64,000 nt of DNA, taken from positions 8,928,001 to 8,992,000 of the forward strand of contig NC_135059.1 of the NCBI RefSeq assembly GCF_051014685.1. Direction: 5' to 3'. Origin of the DNA: Ptiloglossa arizonensis (taxonomy: Eukaryota; Arthropoda; Insecta; Hymenoptera; Colletidae). Numbering within the stretch: position 1 is the first letter of the stretch; every line of letters starts with the position of its first letter. Below the pieces are notes generated by a model. That model did no database searches. It saw nothing but the letters and a program-made list of their open reading frames with translations, and was not told the DNA's origin. Both the position numbers and the translations under genes were made by a program. Below, in pieces: positions 34,245 through 46,080 of this stretch.

Positions 34245-35065
34245 CACTCGGAGATTCTTCTGTGAGAGAGAACTGGACGCTCGATGGAGTTTCTCGAGAT
34301 CAAAAATTGCACGCTGTTTCGAATATAAGTTTCTTAGCTTTGTATTTCAAACGTTTTTATATTCAACTTGAAGATTCTTCTGTGACGAAGAACTAGTTCT
34401 TCGATGAAGTTTCTTAAAATTAAAAATTGCACACTGTTTCGAATATTTCTTAGCTTTGTATTTTGTATATCTTTACAGTAAACTCGAAAATTCTTTTTTG
34501 ACAAGAAACTAGTTGCTCGATGAAATTTCTCAAAATTAAAAATTGCAGACAATAATTTTCTTAGCTTTGTATTTCGTAGATTTTTACATTGATCTTGAAG
34601 ATACTTCTGTGACGAAGAAACTAGTTGCTCGATGAAATTTCTCAAAATTAAAAATTGCATACAATAACTTTCTTAGCTTTGTATTTCGTATATTTTTATA
34701 TTGAACTTGAGGATTCTTCTGTGACGAAGAAATAGTTACTCGAAATTTCTCAAAATTAAAAATTGCAGACAATAATTTTCTTAGCTTTGTATTTCGTATA
34801 TTTTTACATTAAACTTGAAGATTCTTCTGTGACGAAGAACTAGTTCGATGAAATTTCTCAAAATCAAAAATTGCACACTATTTCGAATATAATTTTCTTA
34901 GCTTTGCATTTTGTATATGTTTACATTAAACTCGAAAATTCTTCTGAAATTCTGACGAAGTTGCTCGATGAAATTTCTCGAAACTAAAAAGTGCATACAA
35001 TTGCATACAATTCATTTCTCGAAACTTCGAATTGCATATAACTTTCTTAGTTTCATATTTCGTAC
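34245..35065. repeat. Tandem array, ~109-119 bp unit x 7
   Basis: AGATTCTTCTGTGA-type words recur at about 34252, 34371, 34489, 34599, 34710, 34819 and 34935. Units continue with GACGAAGAACTAGTTGCTCG, ATGAAATTTCTCAAAATTAA, AAATTGCA and TTTCTTAGCTTTGTATTTCG. Edge units are the most diverged. Confidence 0.93.
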
Positions 35066-36164
35066 ATTGTTACATTTTGGGAGATATAATACTCAAATGC
35101 GAGTTCTTGCAATTTTTCATGGCACAATACGACGTGAGTTACTGTGATAAATTTACGATGACTGAGAGTCTCCTGTTGAGTGCAAAGGGTTAAATCGTAG
35201 ACGCTCGAGCGAAGGTTCGCCCAAGGAAACAACTAAACAATGAAACAACGAAATAACGAAACAACATTGTTTGAATGAGTCGAGTCGAGAATCGACGTCT
35301 GTTGGTACCATTCGTCGCGACTGACCGCGATTTCGATGATTGGATGTACTATGGGGGTGGATCCTATTTGTTTATGATTGCATCGTGAACGAAAACGTTT
35401 GGAATATGCTGTGTCGATGGTTTAGCCATTGAAACACTTTATCTCGAGAACGACAATGCAAATAATGTTGAAACCGCGAGTATGTTGATCGAAAATAGTC
35501 GAATAACGATCTATTGTAATTTACATCGTTCTAAAATAAACGAGCGATAAAAAGTGTAGAAATAATTACAATTGATGAATGTAGTTCAACTTTTGGTACT
35601 TTGGTACCACACTGGTATAAATGGTCAATGAAGAAAAGGGTAGAAACAATAATTAGTGAAATATCTGTGTGAGTTAGAAATAACTCTGACGTGAAATTCA
35701 ACTGCAGTAGTTTGACTGGTTAAAATATAGAATCAGTTTTACGTTAGGACATTGGAATCGAAGACAATAATTATAATTATAATCAGAAGGCATCGTTTGA
35801 TCAACCAGAGATCTCCTTTTTTCATCCATCATAATTTAATTAAATTAAATCTAATTCAATTTAGCCTCCTTTTCCTTCATCCTCTCGTTTGCATCCTGAC
35901 ACTCTTTCAGATGCACTTTTCGTCATCCTCGTATCATTCTCAAAGTTTCTATATTTTCTTAAACGTTCGATTGTGATACCACTGCTCTCAATTTTGTTCC
36001 TATTGGCTCTAACCGCTCCATTCAAGCTACAAAAGTTGAACTCGTGAGCAACAAAATTTAAAAAACCATATTCATCGTACTAGTTCGACAACCTTTGCTT
36101 CGTTCCCTTCACACGCTTCACTTAAATCGTATTCGTGTCGTTTCGATACACCGTTATTATCCTA
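35066..36164. other. AT-rich spacer, nothing recognised
   Basis: 35880-35970 (CTTTCAGATGCAC..., TTTCTATATTTTCTTAAAC) resembles 36510-36590, a diverged duplication. No other feature is seen. Confidence 0.45.
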
Positions 36165-36283
36165 GCGTGTAAATTTCATACCCTTTATTCATCTTTGTTA
36201 TTATTGTCACGTGTAAATTTCATACCCTTTATTCATCTTTGTTATTATTGTCACGTGTAAATTTCATACCCTTTATTCATCGT
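36165..36283. repeat. Tandem array, 44 bp unit x ~2.7
   Basis: CGTGTAAATTTCATACCC then TTTATTCATCTTTGTTATTA starts at 36166, 36210 and 36254. The complete units are essentially identical, so the array is recent. Confidence 0.93.
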
Positions 36284-37022
36284 TCGGGCAACATTAATTT
36301 ATCGTACGACACGTGTCAATTATTATACTGGACGGGTTACATTCGATCCAATCAAGAGACGTTTCATCCCTCGAACTGAATTTCGAACAAAACAATAGCA
36401 ACGAAATGAAGTGAACAAGTCCTGTCGAAACTTTCTCGATTTTTTATTCAATATTTCGTGCCTTCTCACTTCGTGTTCTCATTCGTGTATCCTTTCGTGT
36501 ATCCTTTCGTCAGATCCTTCTTCAGATGCACCTTGCACGAATCCTCCAGCAACCCCTTTTAACAATTTCTATATTTTCGTAAACACTCGTTTTCGTATCG
36601 TTCTCAATTTTCTTCTCATTGGCTCACGACTCCTTCACCAATTAGAAGCTATCAGACTCCAGCTAATAAGCGAAGACAAAATCTAACAAGATCACCCTCA
36701 GACTTCATCCTTGACAGTTCCTCGTTAACCAGCTACCTTCGCAGACCTTCGGTTCTAATTCACTCGCTCGTGTACCTTCGTTACATCCGTTGCAAGTTTT
36801 ACTCGCATTGTATCGCGTTAAGTTTTAATAAACCGTGTTATTCCACAATTTCGTACTTCCTTGTTCGTCGTGCAAGATTAATTCGACGTGTGACACGTGT
36901 CAATTAACACGTCAAACGGGTAACATCCGATCGAGGCATATTTATTCGAATAGATTCGAATTTGACACGAAACAGATCGTTCCTTTCGATTTTTACGTAT
37001 CGATCGTTTTATCCTCGAAAGT
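36284..37022. other. AT-rich spacer, nothing recognised
   Basis: It includes the second member of the 35.9/36.5 kb diverged duplication. No gene is recognised. Confidence 0.4.
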
Positions 37023-37350
37023 CGAACGATCTAGGAATATTTGTCTCTGAACGATTTAGGAAAATATGTCTCTGAACGATCTAAGAAAATTTGTCTCTGA
37101 ACCATCTAGGAAAATTTTTCTCTGAACGATCTAAGAAAATTTTTCTCTGAACGATCTAGGAAAATTTGTCTCTGAACGATCTAGGAAAATTTGTCTCTGA
37201 ACGATCTAGGAAAATTTTTCTCTGAACCGATCTAGGAAAATTTGTCTCTGAACCGATCTAGGAAAATTTGTCTCTGAACGATCTAGGAAAATTTTTCTCT
37301 GAACGATCTAGGAATATTTTTCTCTGAACGATCTAGGAAAATTTCTACAG
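37023..37350. repeat. Minisatellite, 25 bp unit x 13
   Basis: Thirteen units of GAACGATCTAGGAAAATTTG then TCTCT. Two have an extra C (26 bp), and G/T alternates before the TCTCT block. There are no unique spacers, so it is not a CRISPR. It ends about 30 bp before the dispersed repeat at 37381. Confidence 0.96.
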
Positions 37351-37380
37351 ATTGGCCATTGAATTGCTAAATATTTATCC

Positions 37381-37578
37381 TGATTCTTTATCAAATTTCG
37401 AGCAATATTTCTCCTCTCGAAGACATTAACGAACCCAATCTCTCGTTAGGTAAATTGTTTCACGTTCGGTAAGTTTCTAAATTTTTGCTAGATTTGTGAG
37501 AAGGGATACGTCGTTAATATTTTCAAAAGGAACGAGTCACAATTTTTTCAAACCTTTCGGTCTCAGCGGTCACTCTGT
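37381..37578 (+). repeat. Dispersed ~215 bp repeat, copy 3 of 3
   Basis: TTCTTTATC, TTTCGAGCAATATTTCTCC, TCGAAGACATTAACGAACCC, AATTGTTTCACGTTC and the closing TTTCGGTCTCAGCGGTCAC align with 186-400. It is closer to copy 1 than to copy 2. Confidence 0.75.
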
Positions 37579-39242
37579 ACAGTCCGTTTGTTACCGCGAA
37601 AATGGCCGTAGAGATCGCGACGAAACTTGGAACGAATCCACGGGGTGAGTGCGAGTTAATATTTCAGGCTCATATTAGCTGCACAAGGCCCTGAAAGTTT
37701 TGCCTCGAGCTACGAAACTCGTGAATCTTTTTGAACTACGACGAACCTTTTTGAATGATTAAATTTGGTAACGTTTTTCTTCGACGATTACCGTGAGATA
37801 CACTGTGTCTCTGTTGCTCCGCGAGACCGAGTAACAGAAGAGTGTTTATTCGCGCATTAAACGCGAGTTTCAAACTCAAATTCACCGCAAGAATAATATA
37901 GAGTCGTACTTCGAACAACGCGGTGGATATGTTCCCCGAGTAACCGTGTAGTTGAAAATTGTTGTAAAATAGTTGCTCTCACCCCCTCCCGTCTTGGAAC
38001 TAATTACGGTGTACAATTTACTCCAGAAATTTATTTTCCAACGCGTACTATGTATTTGTACGCGTTTATAAATATATAATTTATATATTTTGAGAAAAAT
38101 TCCTTTTAAGAAAAATAAATAAATATATTATTTTTAAAATAAAGTAACTTTACGAAATTCATTGAAGAACGGTCGTCATTCGAAATCGTTATGATCGTTA
38201 TCGCGATTTTTAAACTTACTTGAGTTTAGAAAATTAATTAAAGAAAGGAACTAACGTTATTTGAAATTATTTTGATCGTTATTGCGGTTTTCAAACTTAC
38301 TTGAGTTTAGAAAATTAATTAAGAAATGGAACTAACGTCAATTGTAATTATTACGATCGTTCTCACGGTGATTTGAGGTTATAGTTTCGTAACGAAAGAA
38401 TTGTATAAAATCACGTTCAAAATGGCGTCGTTCACGGGTCAGATATAGTTCTAAAAGTACAATTAACACTAGATTTACCAACCAGTAAAAATCACTGATT
38501 TCAGCTACTTTTACAAAGAAATTTACTTTAAATTTCATAGCATATTTTTAAAAGACGTTATGACTTTTTCTATTCTATAGATACAATCAATATTTCACAA
38601 GTTTCCCTTTTTCCTCGATCATCGATTTTCCTGAGACACGTGTAAGGAACACTTTAATATACAGAAATCTATCGATAGTTCTGGTGTTAAATAAAGACCA
38701 ATTTGTCAATTGGTAACTTTGATTCCAATTTTGAAGATTTTTTAACGCGTCTCTAATTCGAACATGGTCGGATAATTCGGGCTGGTAATGGAACAGAGCG
38801 AAACTTGTTCGAAGATTATTCGAAAACGTTTAATTGGAGCATGTACAACGAGAATCGTTCCTACGAATTTCGAACAGTGCTCTTTACTCGTTAGAAGCCA
38901 CAGTCCCGAGTTATTTCATTACCCCGAACGACCGTTTCTCCGACAGCACACGTTGCGAGGGCCGATACGGTTATAAATATAGAAACTGGTCACCTCCAGG
39001 GTCCCATTGAACCGGTACTTCTCCGTATCAAAGGCGATGAACTTTTTCTAGCTATTTTTCCCCTCAAGAGTTACACTCAACGAGAATATCGTTATTCGAC
39101 AAATTCTGATTTCTCTGAAAATTACTCGAGAATATTTCATCTCTTTTAGAAAGAGAAATGTTTAATCTCTCTTAGAAAAGAGCCTCTCTTTTCAGCTTTT
39201 AAGAAAGATTATGAATCCTAGGTTCCAATAGGAAGATAAATT
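37579..39242. other. AT-rich spacer with an 81 bp repeat
   Basis: At 38160-38375 a unit containing GATCGTTAT(C/T)GCG, AAACTTACTTGAGTTTAGAA and AATTAATTAA is repeated about 2.5 times with 81 bp spacing. AAAATGGCG lies at 38419. No gene is recognised. Confidence 0.55.
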
Positions 39243-39617
39243 GATCTGAAAATTTCTCGAATGTACTTAATTTCTTTTAAGAAAAATCACGAACGAGATT
39301 TCGAACACTAACGTTGAATTCTAAAAGAAAGGTACACCGATTTTAAAATTAATGATTAATCGCTTTTAAGAAAAATCACGAACGATATTTTGGGCCTTAA
39401 CATTGAGTTCCAAAAGAAAAGTAAATCGATCTAAAAATTCCTCAAAAATAATTAATTCCTTCTAAGAAAAATCACAAACGATATTTTGATTTCTTGAGTT
39501 CTAATAAGAAGACAAACCGATCTTAAATTTGTCAAAAATAATGAATTCCTCTCAAGAAAAATCACAAACGAAATTTTGAATTCTAGCATCGAGTTCAGAT
39601 AAGAAGTTAATCCGATC
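39243..39617. repeat. Tandem array, ~90-96 bp unit x 4
   Basis: Units begin CGATCT at 39243, 39339, 39428 and 39519, with the next head at 39613. They contain TTTTAAGAAAAATCACGAACG and GAGTTC(T/C)(A/G)A(A/T)AAGAA. A more degraded copy precedes at 39150-39242. Confidence 0.85.
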
Positions 39618-40489
39618 TCGCGAGACGGTGCACGCTCTATCGGCGAAACAACAAATGTCTCCGCAAACGGACATACACCGACAAATAGAGAACATTTCTC
39701 TTGAACGTGTACCGTTGGTCTTCGATCGGTTGTAACACAGTTCCCCGATTTTTTCGGTTTTCCACGACCGTACGATTTACCGCAAAATAAAACCAGTTTT
39801 CCCCAGTGTTCACCGTTCAAAGTGTTCTCACCCTCTCCATCTGTCCACGGAGCTTCACCGCTACCCCGTGATCCTGTCGCGTCTCGTTCGACCGCGTTAC
39901 GTTTCGCTTTTGTCGACGCGAGATGTCTCTCTTTCGTTTTTCCTCCGTACCCTTTCGCTCCCTTTCCGTTTCCGTCTGCTTCCCCCGTCTGGTCAAATTA
40001 GACCGGGGGCAAACCTGTATCTGAAATGGGAAACCGTTTCCAGGCTGTCGGCGAGAAACGATACCCGACCAGAGAAAGAGAGAGAAAGATAAAGAGAGAA
40101 AAAGAGAGGGAGAGGGAGAGGAGGGAGTCGTTTTAAGATGGCAACCGTCTCAATTGCGCGAATTAACCTCTAACGAGAAATCTCGTCCCAGACCGAGAGA
40201 AGTGGAAGAGCGTGGATCACGAGGAATATCTTAACTGGCTATTTTCTTAAGCGACTCCCGGAAGGGGCAGTGAGATTCGATGTTCACAAAGGGTTAATAG
40301 TTCGAAACGAACCACCGAGAGTTGATTTTTTTTCTTTTTTTGCTTTCTACCGAATTTTCAAATCGAGCTGTTTGCGATTTGGGAAAGAGTAACGTTGTTC
40401 TAGATGGTGGTGCCACCTGGTGGCTCCGGGGTTGGTTATTTTTGTTCCGGTGTGAAGAATTTTTAGGTTATGGCCGAGGTGGTTAATTT
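39618..40489. other. Spacer with GA tract and a variant palindrome
   Basis: At 39991-40004 GGTC-AAATTA-GACC is a shortened relative of the 16 bp palindrome (outer base pair not matching), inside CCCCCG...CGGGGG surroundings. A GAGAGA tract is at 40070-40122 and AAGATGGC at 40135. No gene is recognised. Confidence 0.45.
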
Positions 40490-40880
40490 ACTTTAAAAGA
40501 ATCGAGTACTTGGGTTTGGTACGATTGAGTTTGTTTCATTTTTGTGAAATGGGGAAATAATTAACAATAAGGACACTATAATGGGGACAGTAGACAGTTA
40601 GAGATCGATTATACCTATTATAATACATTGTAGCTTGATATTTCTATTTTAGAAAATTCTCAGCTGTTGATCGCTATTGTGGACAATGTACTTTAAAAAT
40701 GTTGAAACAATTGGATACTTCGGTCGATACAATTGCGTTCGTTTCATTTTTGTAAAATGTGATTGTAATTAAGGGCCATCAAGTGAAGTCTGCTATTCCT
40801 ATTCAAACGTAGGGCTCTTTATTTCTATTTTAATAGAATTGGAAAGTTTTCACGTGTTGATCGTTCTAGCAAATCTATTT
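40490..40880. repeat. Diverged direct repeat, ~195 bp x 2
   Basis: Both halves carry TACTT(G/C)GG, TTCATTTTTGT(G/A)AAATG, ATTTCTATTTTA and TGTTGATCG(C/T)T in order. A third partial relative may lie at 41310-41375. This is old and of unknown origin. Confidence 0.6.
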
Positions 40881-42572
40881 TAAAAATCTATATTTCTTCC
40901 AAAACTATATTTTACAGCATTTTTCGACACCGTTGATACAGTTTCTAATTTAAATTCATCGCAAGAATAATACAATTCTAAATAATATAATTCTAAAGGT
41001 ACGTTAAAACGAGATTTAATTTTCGCGCCAAAAACCTATCCTAACTGGTGCCCTTTCCTAACTGTTTGAAACACCGAGCTAAGATTGGTCAAACTAATCA
41101 ACAATTGTATACTTATTTCTTTTTTTTTCTATTAATATTCATTAACACCGAAATAGTATCGAATTATGTATCTCTCGTAACAACAGAAAGCTTGTTTATA
41201 ACGATTCATTGCCATCAAAATTAAATGGCAAAAAATAGTATATATAATTATTGAAAATATTTCGATTGAAAAGTATTCAACGGTTCAAATGTCAATAAAG
41301 AGGATTGGTCCAAAAGGGATGGAAACTTTCGTTCGGTTGGTGTAATTACTTTCGTTTATTTTTCATAAAATGTAGAACGAAAGACAAGCTCGAGGCACAG
41401 GGCAAATGCCCCCTGTGCCCTGTGCGAAGGGCGCCACTGATGATCTCAGCCATTGAACGTGTGCACGTAGAGTATGGCGCGAGAGATTCTTATTGGTCAG
41501 GCGATATCTTCGTTTCGTCGAAAGGAAAGAATCACGGGGTCCTTATCAATGACAGCTTGCAATTCCCGGTTGGAAAACACCACGGGGATAAATAGAGGGG
41601 GCGGTTCACTGTGGACGTGCCACGTCGCGGAATCTAATACAACCGATGACATAATAGCGCAAAAAGCCAGTTGCACCGATAAGAGACGGAAACACGCCGT
41701 CTGCTTACCACGAAGGCTAAATAGTGACGCACGATACGTGTGCGTATAATAAACAATAGATATCAAAGTCCTTCCTTTTAAGTAAACAAGTTTATATATA
41801 TAGAAAGAAAAATATATCACAATGTCGGTCAGAAGTAGCACACAATGCCAATTAATAGCTTGCTGGATAAGGTTTGTCGTTCGGTAAGAAATGGAGTTAA
41901 ATTGTGAAGAAATTTTTTTATTGAAAACTCAAGGTAACTGGGAATTTTTTAAACGAAATGTTTTTTGCCTACAAATTAAGTAGTAAAAAGTTGTATATAT
42001 AATTACAGAAAATATTTCGTTTGAAAAGTATTAAACATTTCAAATGTCGAAACTGTTGCACACTTCTTATATGTAGGATGTTCCAAAAAATGTTATGTAC
42101 ACCATGAGTCGATTCGTCTTACAATTACTTGTACTACTTTCGAGATACGAAAACGTGAATAGTAGTAACCAATTAACTTTAAAAATAATCATTTACTCGC
42201 AACTATGTTTTACATTTATTTATACCGGATTAAACCGACTTGAAAAAATTGCCCAACATCTTGCACGTATACATGCAACTAGACGTGCTTCCATAAAAAT
42301 CCCATCTACTAAATATTACAAAGATCGCTTTTGTTAATATTAAAATTTTTATCATTGAGTCTCAACCTAAGTACACCTTTGATTTTGTGCAACCTCGTAA
42401 AAAGAAGTCTACCGCAGAAAAATCAAATAATCGACGCACAACTTCAACGAGTACAGAAATACTAACTAGCCTAACTCAACTATCAATACTTCTAACTCAA
42501 ATCTCGAAAACGAAAACGAATCGACCCGTATCGTACATTCAATACTTTATCCCAAAAACGACTTCTCAAATA
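40881..42572. other. AT-rich spacer with a hairpin and a diverged duplication
   Basis: A perfect 9 bp-arm hairpin (GGCACAGGG/CCCTGTGCC, 8-base loop) is at 41394-41419. The segment 41220-41300 (TATATAATTA, GAAAATATTTCG, TTGAAAAGTATT) recurs at 41985-42055. A 96-residue frame at 41305-41595 has no recognisable features. TATATA and AT runs lie near 41790. Confidence 0.5.
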
Positions 42573-42710
42573 TTAGATTGTTCCTCAAGTAATTTCGTTT
42601 TCCAAAATGGAGAATATACAATTTACTAAAATGTTTATACACTCTAAAAAAATCGTGTTTCATTTTCACCGAAAAACAAAAAAATCAAAATGACTTTCCG
42701 AACAACCCAA
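42573..42710 (-). mobile_element. TA-flanked MITE, copy 3 of 5 (inverted)
   Basis: Reverse-oriented member of the 7120 family: the right end has CTTTCCGAACAACCCAA and the left end TTAGATTGTTCCTCAAG. Interior words (TTTTGGA, GTTTACAC-like, TTTCATTTTCAC) match in reverse complement. TA is kept on the left only; the right flank is TT. Confidence 0.85.
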
Positions 42711-44167
42711 TTGACAAAAATTCATCGATTCAGATCTACAAAACTACACATTCGAACATCGTCTTACCGTGACTCGTGTAATCCAAAATCATCAAATTGT
42801 CGAAGAATCCAGATCGGTATTGAAATCAATCACTTCGAAATTAACCGCGTATGGGTTTAGTCGAGATCGATATTCGTCAATAAAAAAAGAAAAAGAAAAA
42901 GCAATTCAAGCTCTCTTAGAATTCGATCGTCTCCAGATCCAGATATTTCACCCCGAAAGCGATTTCAATCGGGCACCACGATCGATCGACTCTGCGAGCA
43001 ATAATGTTTTACAACATCGCGGCCAGAGGCTCGGATCGCTCGAGTTAAACTGAGAGATAATTGTCCGCTATCAGCTGACCCTTGTCGTTCGTCCAGTTCC
43101 CTCTCGTCGACTCCTCTCACTCTCTCTCTCTCTTGTTCCCGCGTACGCTCTGTCCCAGTCTACGTCGGTGTCGATGCAACCGACCTCGCCAAGTTAAACG
43201 CGCGTTCGTCACCAGTGCGGCCGACAAAAGGCATTTTGTCACGAGCGCCACGAGAGGAACCGAGACCACCGCTCACGGTGGACTGACCAGGGGTTCGACG
43301 GGGGTATGAGGGGGGGCGGTGGTGCACCAGTCTACGCGATAATCGGAACGCGTGGAACTCGACAGATACGTGCACCAACACGGCGTCAATAAGGATGATT
43401 ATGTCAGCCGATATAATCTCGATGACCACAATACGGCGTCGATTCAACAGACGTCGAACAGGAGACCGCGAGACCGCGCCCGTTCGGAATTTCCATTTTC
43501 CGTTACGTTCAAGTGTGGCACACCTGGAAGAGTTGGCCAATCGTTCGAAAATCATCGCGAAGAATCGATTAGATTTTTCTCATTTCGTGTTTTCGAATTT
43601 TCCCTCCGAGTTGAACGCTAATGAGCCATCGATGTTCGTGGACGGTGATAATCAAGAAGGAGTCACGATGGAGGAGTCATGATGGAGGAGTCACGATCGA
43701 TGGATCACGAATCTGATCTTTTTCGGTCAAAGTTTTTTTTTTTTTCGGCGTATTCCGTAACTCGACGGTTCAATTAATTTTGCGCGAGCTCCGTTCCTAC
43801 TTCGTCTTTCCGGTGCGCGATACGCGACCGATGGCGGCCATCTTTAGTAAAAATCACTTCGCGGGGGGGATTTCGAACGGACAAAAACTGAGCCGGGACA
43901 GACACCGTACTTAACGGTGGTCATAAATTTAAGAGCGGAGCGCGTGCGCGCGTGCACGGTGCTATGGTTCGCGTCTTTTCTTCGGTACGCGGATTCTGGC
44001 CGATCGAGCGAGCAATGCCGCGATGGCGATGGCTTTTTGCACGAAACCGGAGAACGGTGGATAAAAACCGTTTCAGACGTAAAGAGTACCACCACCCCTC
44101 TTCGGGCGGATATTCGTCTTCCTTGTGTGCATGCATGCGCGTTCTTTGTTTCCAAGTTTTCCGAAGG
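42711..44167. other. Spacer to CpG-rich block, no gene recognised
   Basis: AT-rich to 43000, CpG-rich afterwards. A 15 bp repeat (GAGGAGTCACGATG) x 3 is at 43658-43704, a T-tract at 43732-43745, and GCGCGTGCGCGC-type alternation at 43938-43955. Overlapping frames are unsupported. Confidence 0.45.
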
Positions 44168-45010
44168 GTGGAGGGGTTGGTCAAGAGAGTTCACGTCGAC
44201 CATCGATTTCGGTAGTGAATTCGATAATTCGGTTCTAACCGAGATATCGAAAAATCGGGTGTAGAAAGATTTGGGCTGAAAATGTAGATGTAATTGGGGA
44301 AGAGAGAGGGGCTTGGTCGAGAGATTTTTCGATCACTGACTACCGATCACTGATTTCGGTAGTGAATTCGATAATTCGGTTCTAACCGAGATATCGAAAA
44401 ATCGGGTGTAGAAAGATTTGGGCTGAAAATGTAGATGTAATTGGGAAAGAGAGAGGGAGTTGGTCGAGAGAATTTTCGACGACCACCGATTTCGGTACTG
44501 AATTTGATAATTCGGTTCTAACCGAGATATTGAAAAATCGGGTATAGAAAGATTTGTGCTGAAAATATAGATAAATATAGATGATACAGAAAAATATAGA
44601 TGTAGTTGGGAAAGAGAGAGGGGATTGGTTGGGAAAACTTTCATCGACTACCAATTTGGGAATTGAACTCGGTAATTCGGTTCCAACCGAACCGAGATAT
44701 TCGAAAATCAGGTACAGAAGGATTTGTATTGAAAATATAGATGTTCTTGAGGAAGAGTGAAGGGACTGATCGAGAGAATTTTCGTCGATCATCGATTTCG
44801 GTACTGAATTCGATAATTCGGTTACAACCGAACCGAGATATTGTAAATCGAGTATAGAAAGATTTGTCCTGAAAATATAGATGTTATTGAGAAAAGTTGA
44901 GGGGGTTGGTCGAAAGAATTTTTGTCAACCATCGATTTCGGTACTGAATTCGATAATTCGGTTACAACCGAACCGAGATATTGTAAAATTGGGCGTAGAA
45001 AGATTTGTGT
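44168..45010. repeat. Tandem array, ~137-164 bp unit x 6
   Basis: ATTTCGGTA-type heads at 44206, 44352, 44489, about 44653, 44794 and 44934. Each is followed by GAATTCGATAATTCGGTT, AACCGAGATAT, GTAGAAAGATTTG, TGAAAAT(G/A)TAGATGT and GTTGGTCGAGAGAATTTT. A CCGAAC or AACCGA insertion distinguishes units 4-6. Confidence 0.93.
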
Positions 45011-45306
45011 TCAATCTGGCAAGAAATCCCATATTTCACCATTTCTCGTACGAATTTTTTTTCTTTTATTTCTCCCTTTACTAACATTACCATTCATCTC
45101 TTGATAGCAAGTAATTATTTTTAACCCAATTCTTTTCCGTTTTACTTGTTCCACTCCTTTAGAAATTGTAAAAAGTAATTGTTCGAAACTGAACAGGCAT
45201 TGTTTTTATCGGGTTTCTGATAATCTGTAATTGTAACTTCTAAAGAAACTATTACTTGATCTTTAACGCGTTCCGTTCTCCTTTTCATCAAATAATCATT
45301 CTTTCC
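45011..45306. other. AT-rich spacer
   Basis: Nothing is recognised between the array and the inverted repeat. Confidence 0.4.
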
Positions 45307-45903
45307 GAAATAATTATTCGGTGAATTCTTTGGAAAGTCTGTAGGTTGCCTAGCAAAATGGAGGAATCGCGAAACTGTTGTTACAGGGGAATAACAGCTA
45401 CTACCCCATTCGTCGAGTTTGCGTCTGCGCGAAATGGTGCAAAATGACTGCTACGTGTGCCCTTACGTCGAGTAAAATTGTTACGGGACACGAACATTCA
45501 GACTTTACAATATACAGTGTACAATCGTTTAACACCGACGATACGTTCCGTGTTGCGGAAAACTGCTTTGTACGAAGCTGGTAGTAAGGTATTTTAGGTT
45601 AACGAATAAACAATTCGGTCGATTCTTTCTGAAAACGACTGAACCGTGACACTACATTCTATATAGTGTTGTCTATAGAAATTGCTTTATCATTACTCCA
45701 TTTAGCTGGACGTCTCGAAAAATTGCTAAACAATTTCCTAAATAATTATTTCATCGACCAATAAGACGAAGTCGAAGCACGTTAGTGTGTTTTCAGTGTA
45801 CTAGAACGAATACACGTATTTGAAATCTTTTATAAATCTGAATTTAATAACGCTTATCGTACGCAAAATGAGGTAAATTGTTTCTATAAAAATCGACAAA
45901 TTT
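45307..45903 (+). repeat. ~595 bp repeat, plus-strand member of an inverted pair
   Basis: It matches the reverse complement of 57365-57960 along its length, starting GAAATAATTATTCGGTGA and ending ATCGACAAATTT. Over the 207 bp frame at 45378-45584 the copies differ at 6 positions (5 amino-acid changing, 1 silent), and the frame starts with TTG, so it is not a conserved protein gene. The internal word AAATAATTATTTC near 45745 mirrors the start, suggesting an older element core of about 440 bp. Confidence 0.93.
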
Positions 45904-46080
45904 GACTAAACCGTGACACTACATTCTCTACACTCTACAGCAATTCTTTTACGATTACTCCATTTAACTAGACGTCTCGAAAAATTCCTGAACAATTCCC
46001 CAAATAATTATTTCGACGATCATCTTTCCAATAAACCACGGTCAACACATTAGTGTGTTTTCAATATACTCGTCAAGGCA
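45904..46080 (+). repeat. Partial direct copy of the 45.3 kb repeat
   Basis: ACCGTGACACTACATTCT, TTACGATTACTCCATTTAAC, AGACGTCTCGAAAAATT, AAATAATTATTTCGACGA and TTAGTGTGTTTTCA repeat 45645-45815 with more divergence. This part is therefore present three times. Confidence 0.8.

Noticed and set aside
37023..37350. CRISPR-like regular repeat
   Set aside because: Units are contiguous with no unique spacers, and the DNA is eukaryotic in character.
45378..45584. 68-residue frame conserved in both 595 bp repeats
   Set aside because: Starts with TTG, and 5 of 6 differences between copies change amino acids, so there is no sign of purifying selection.
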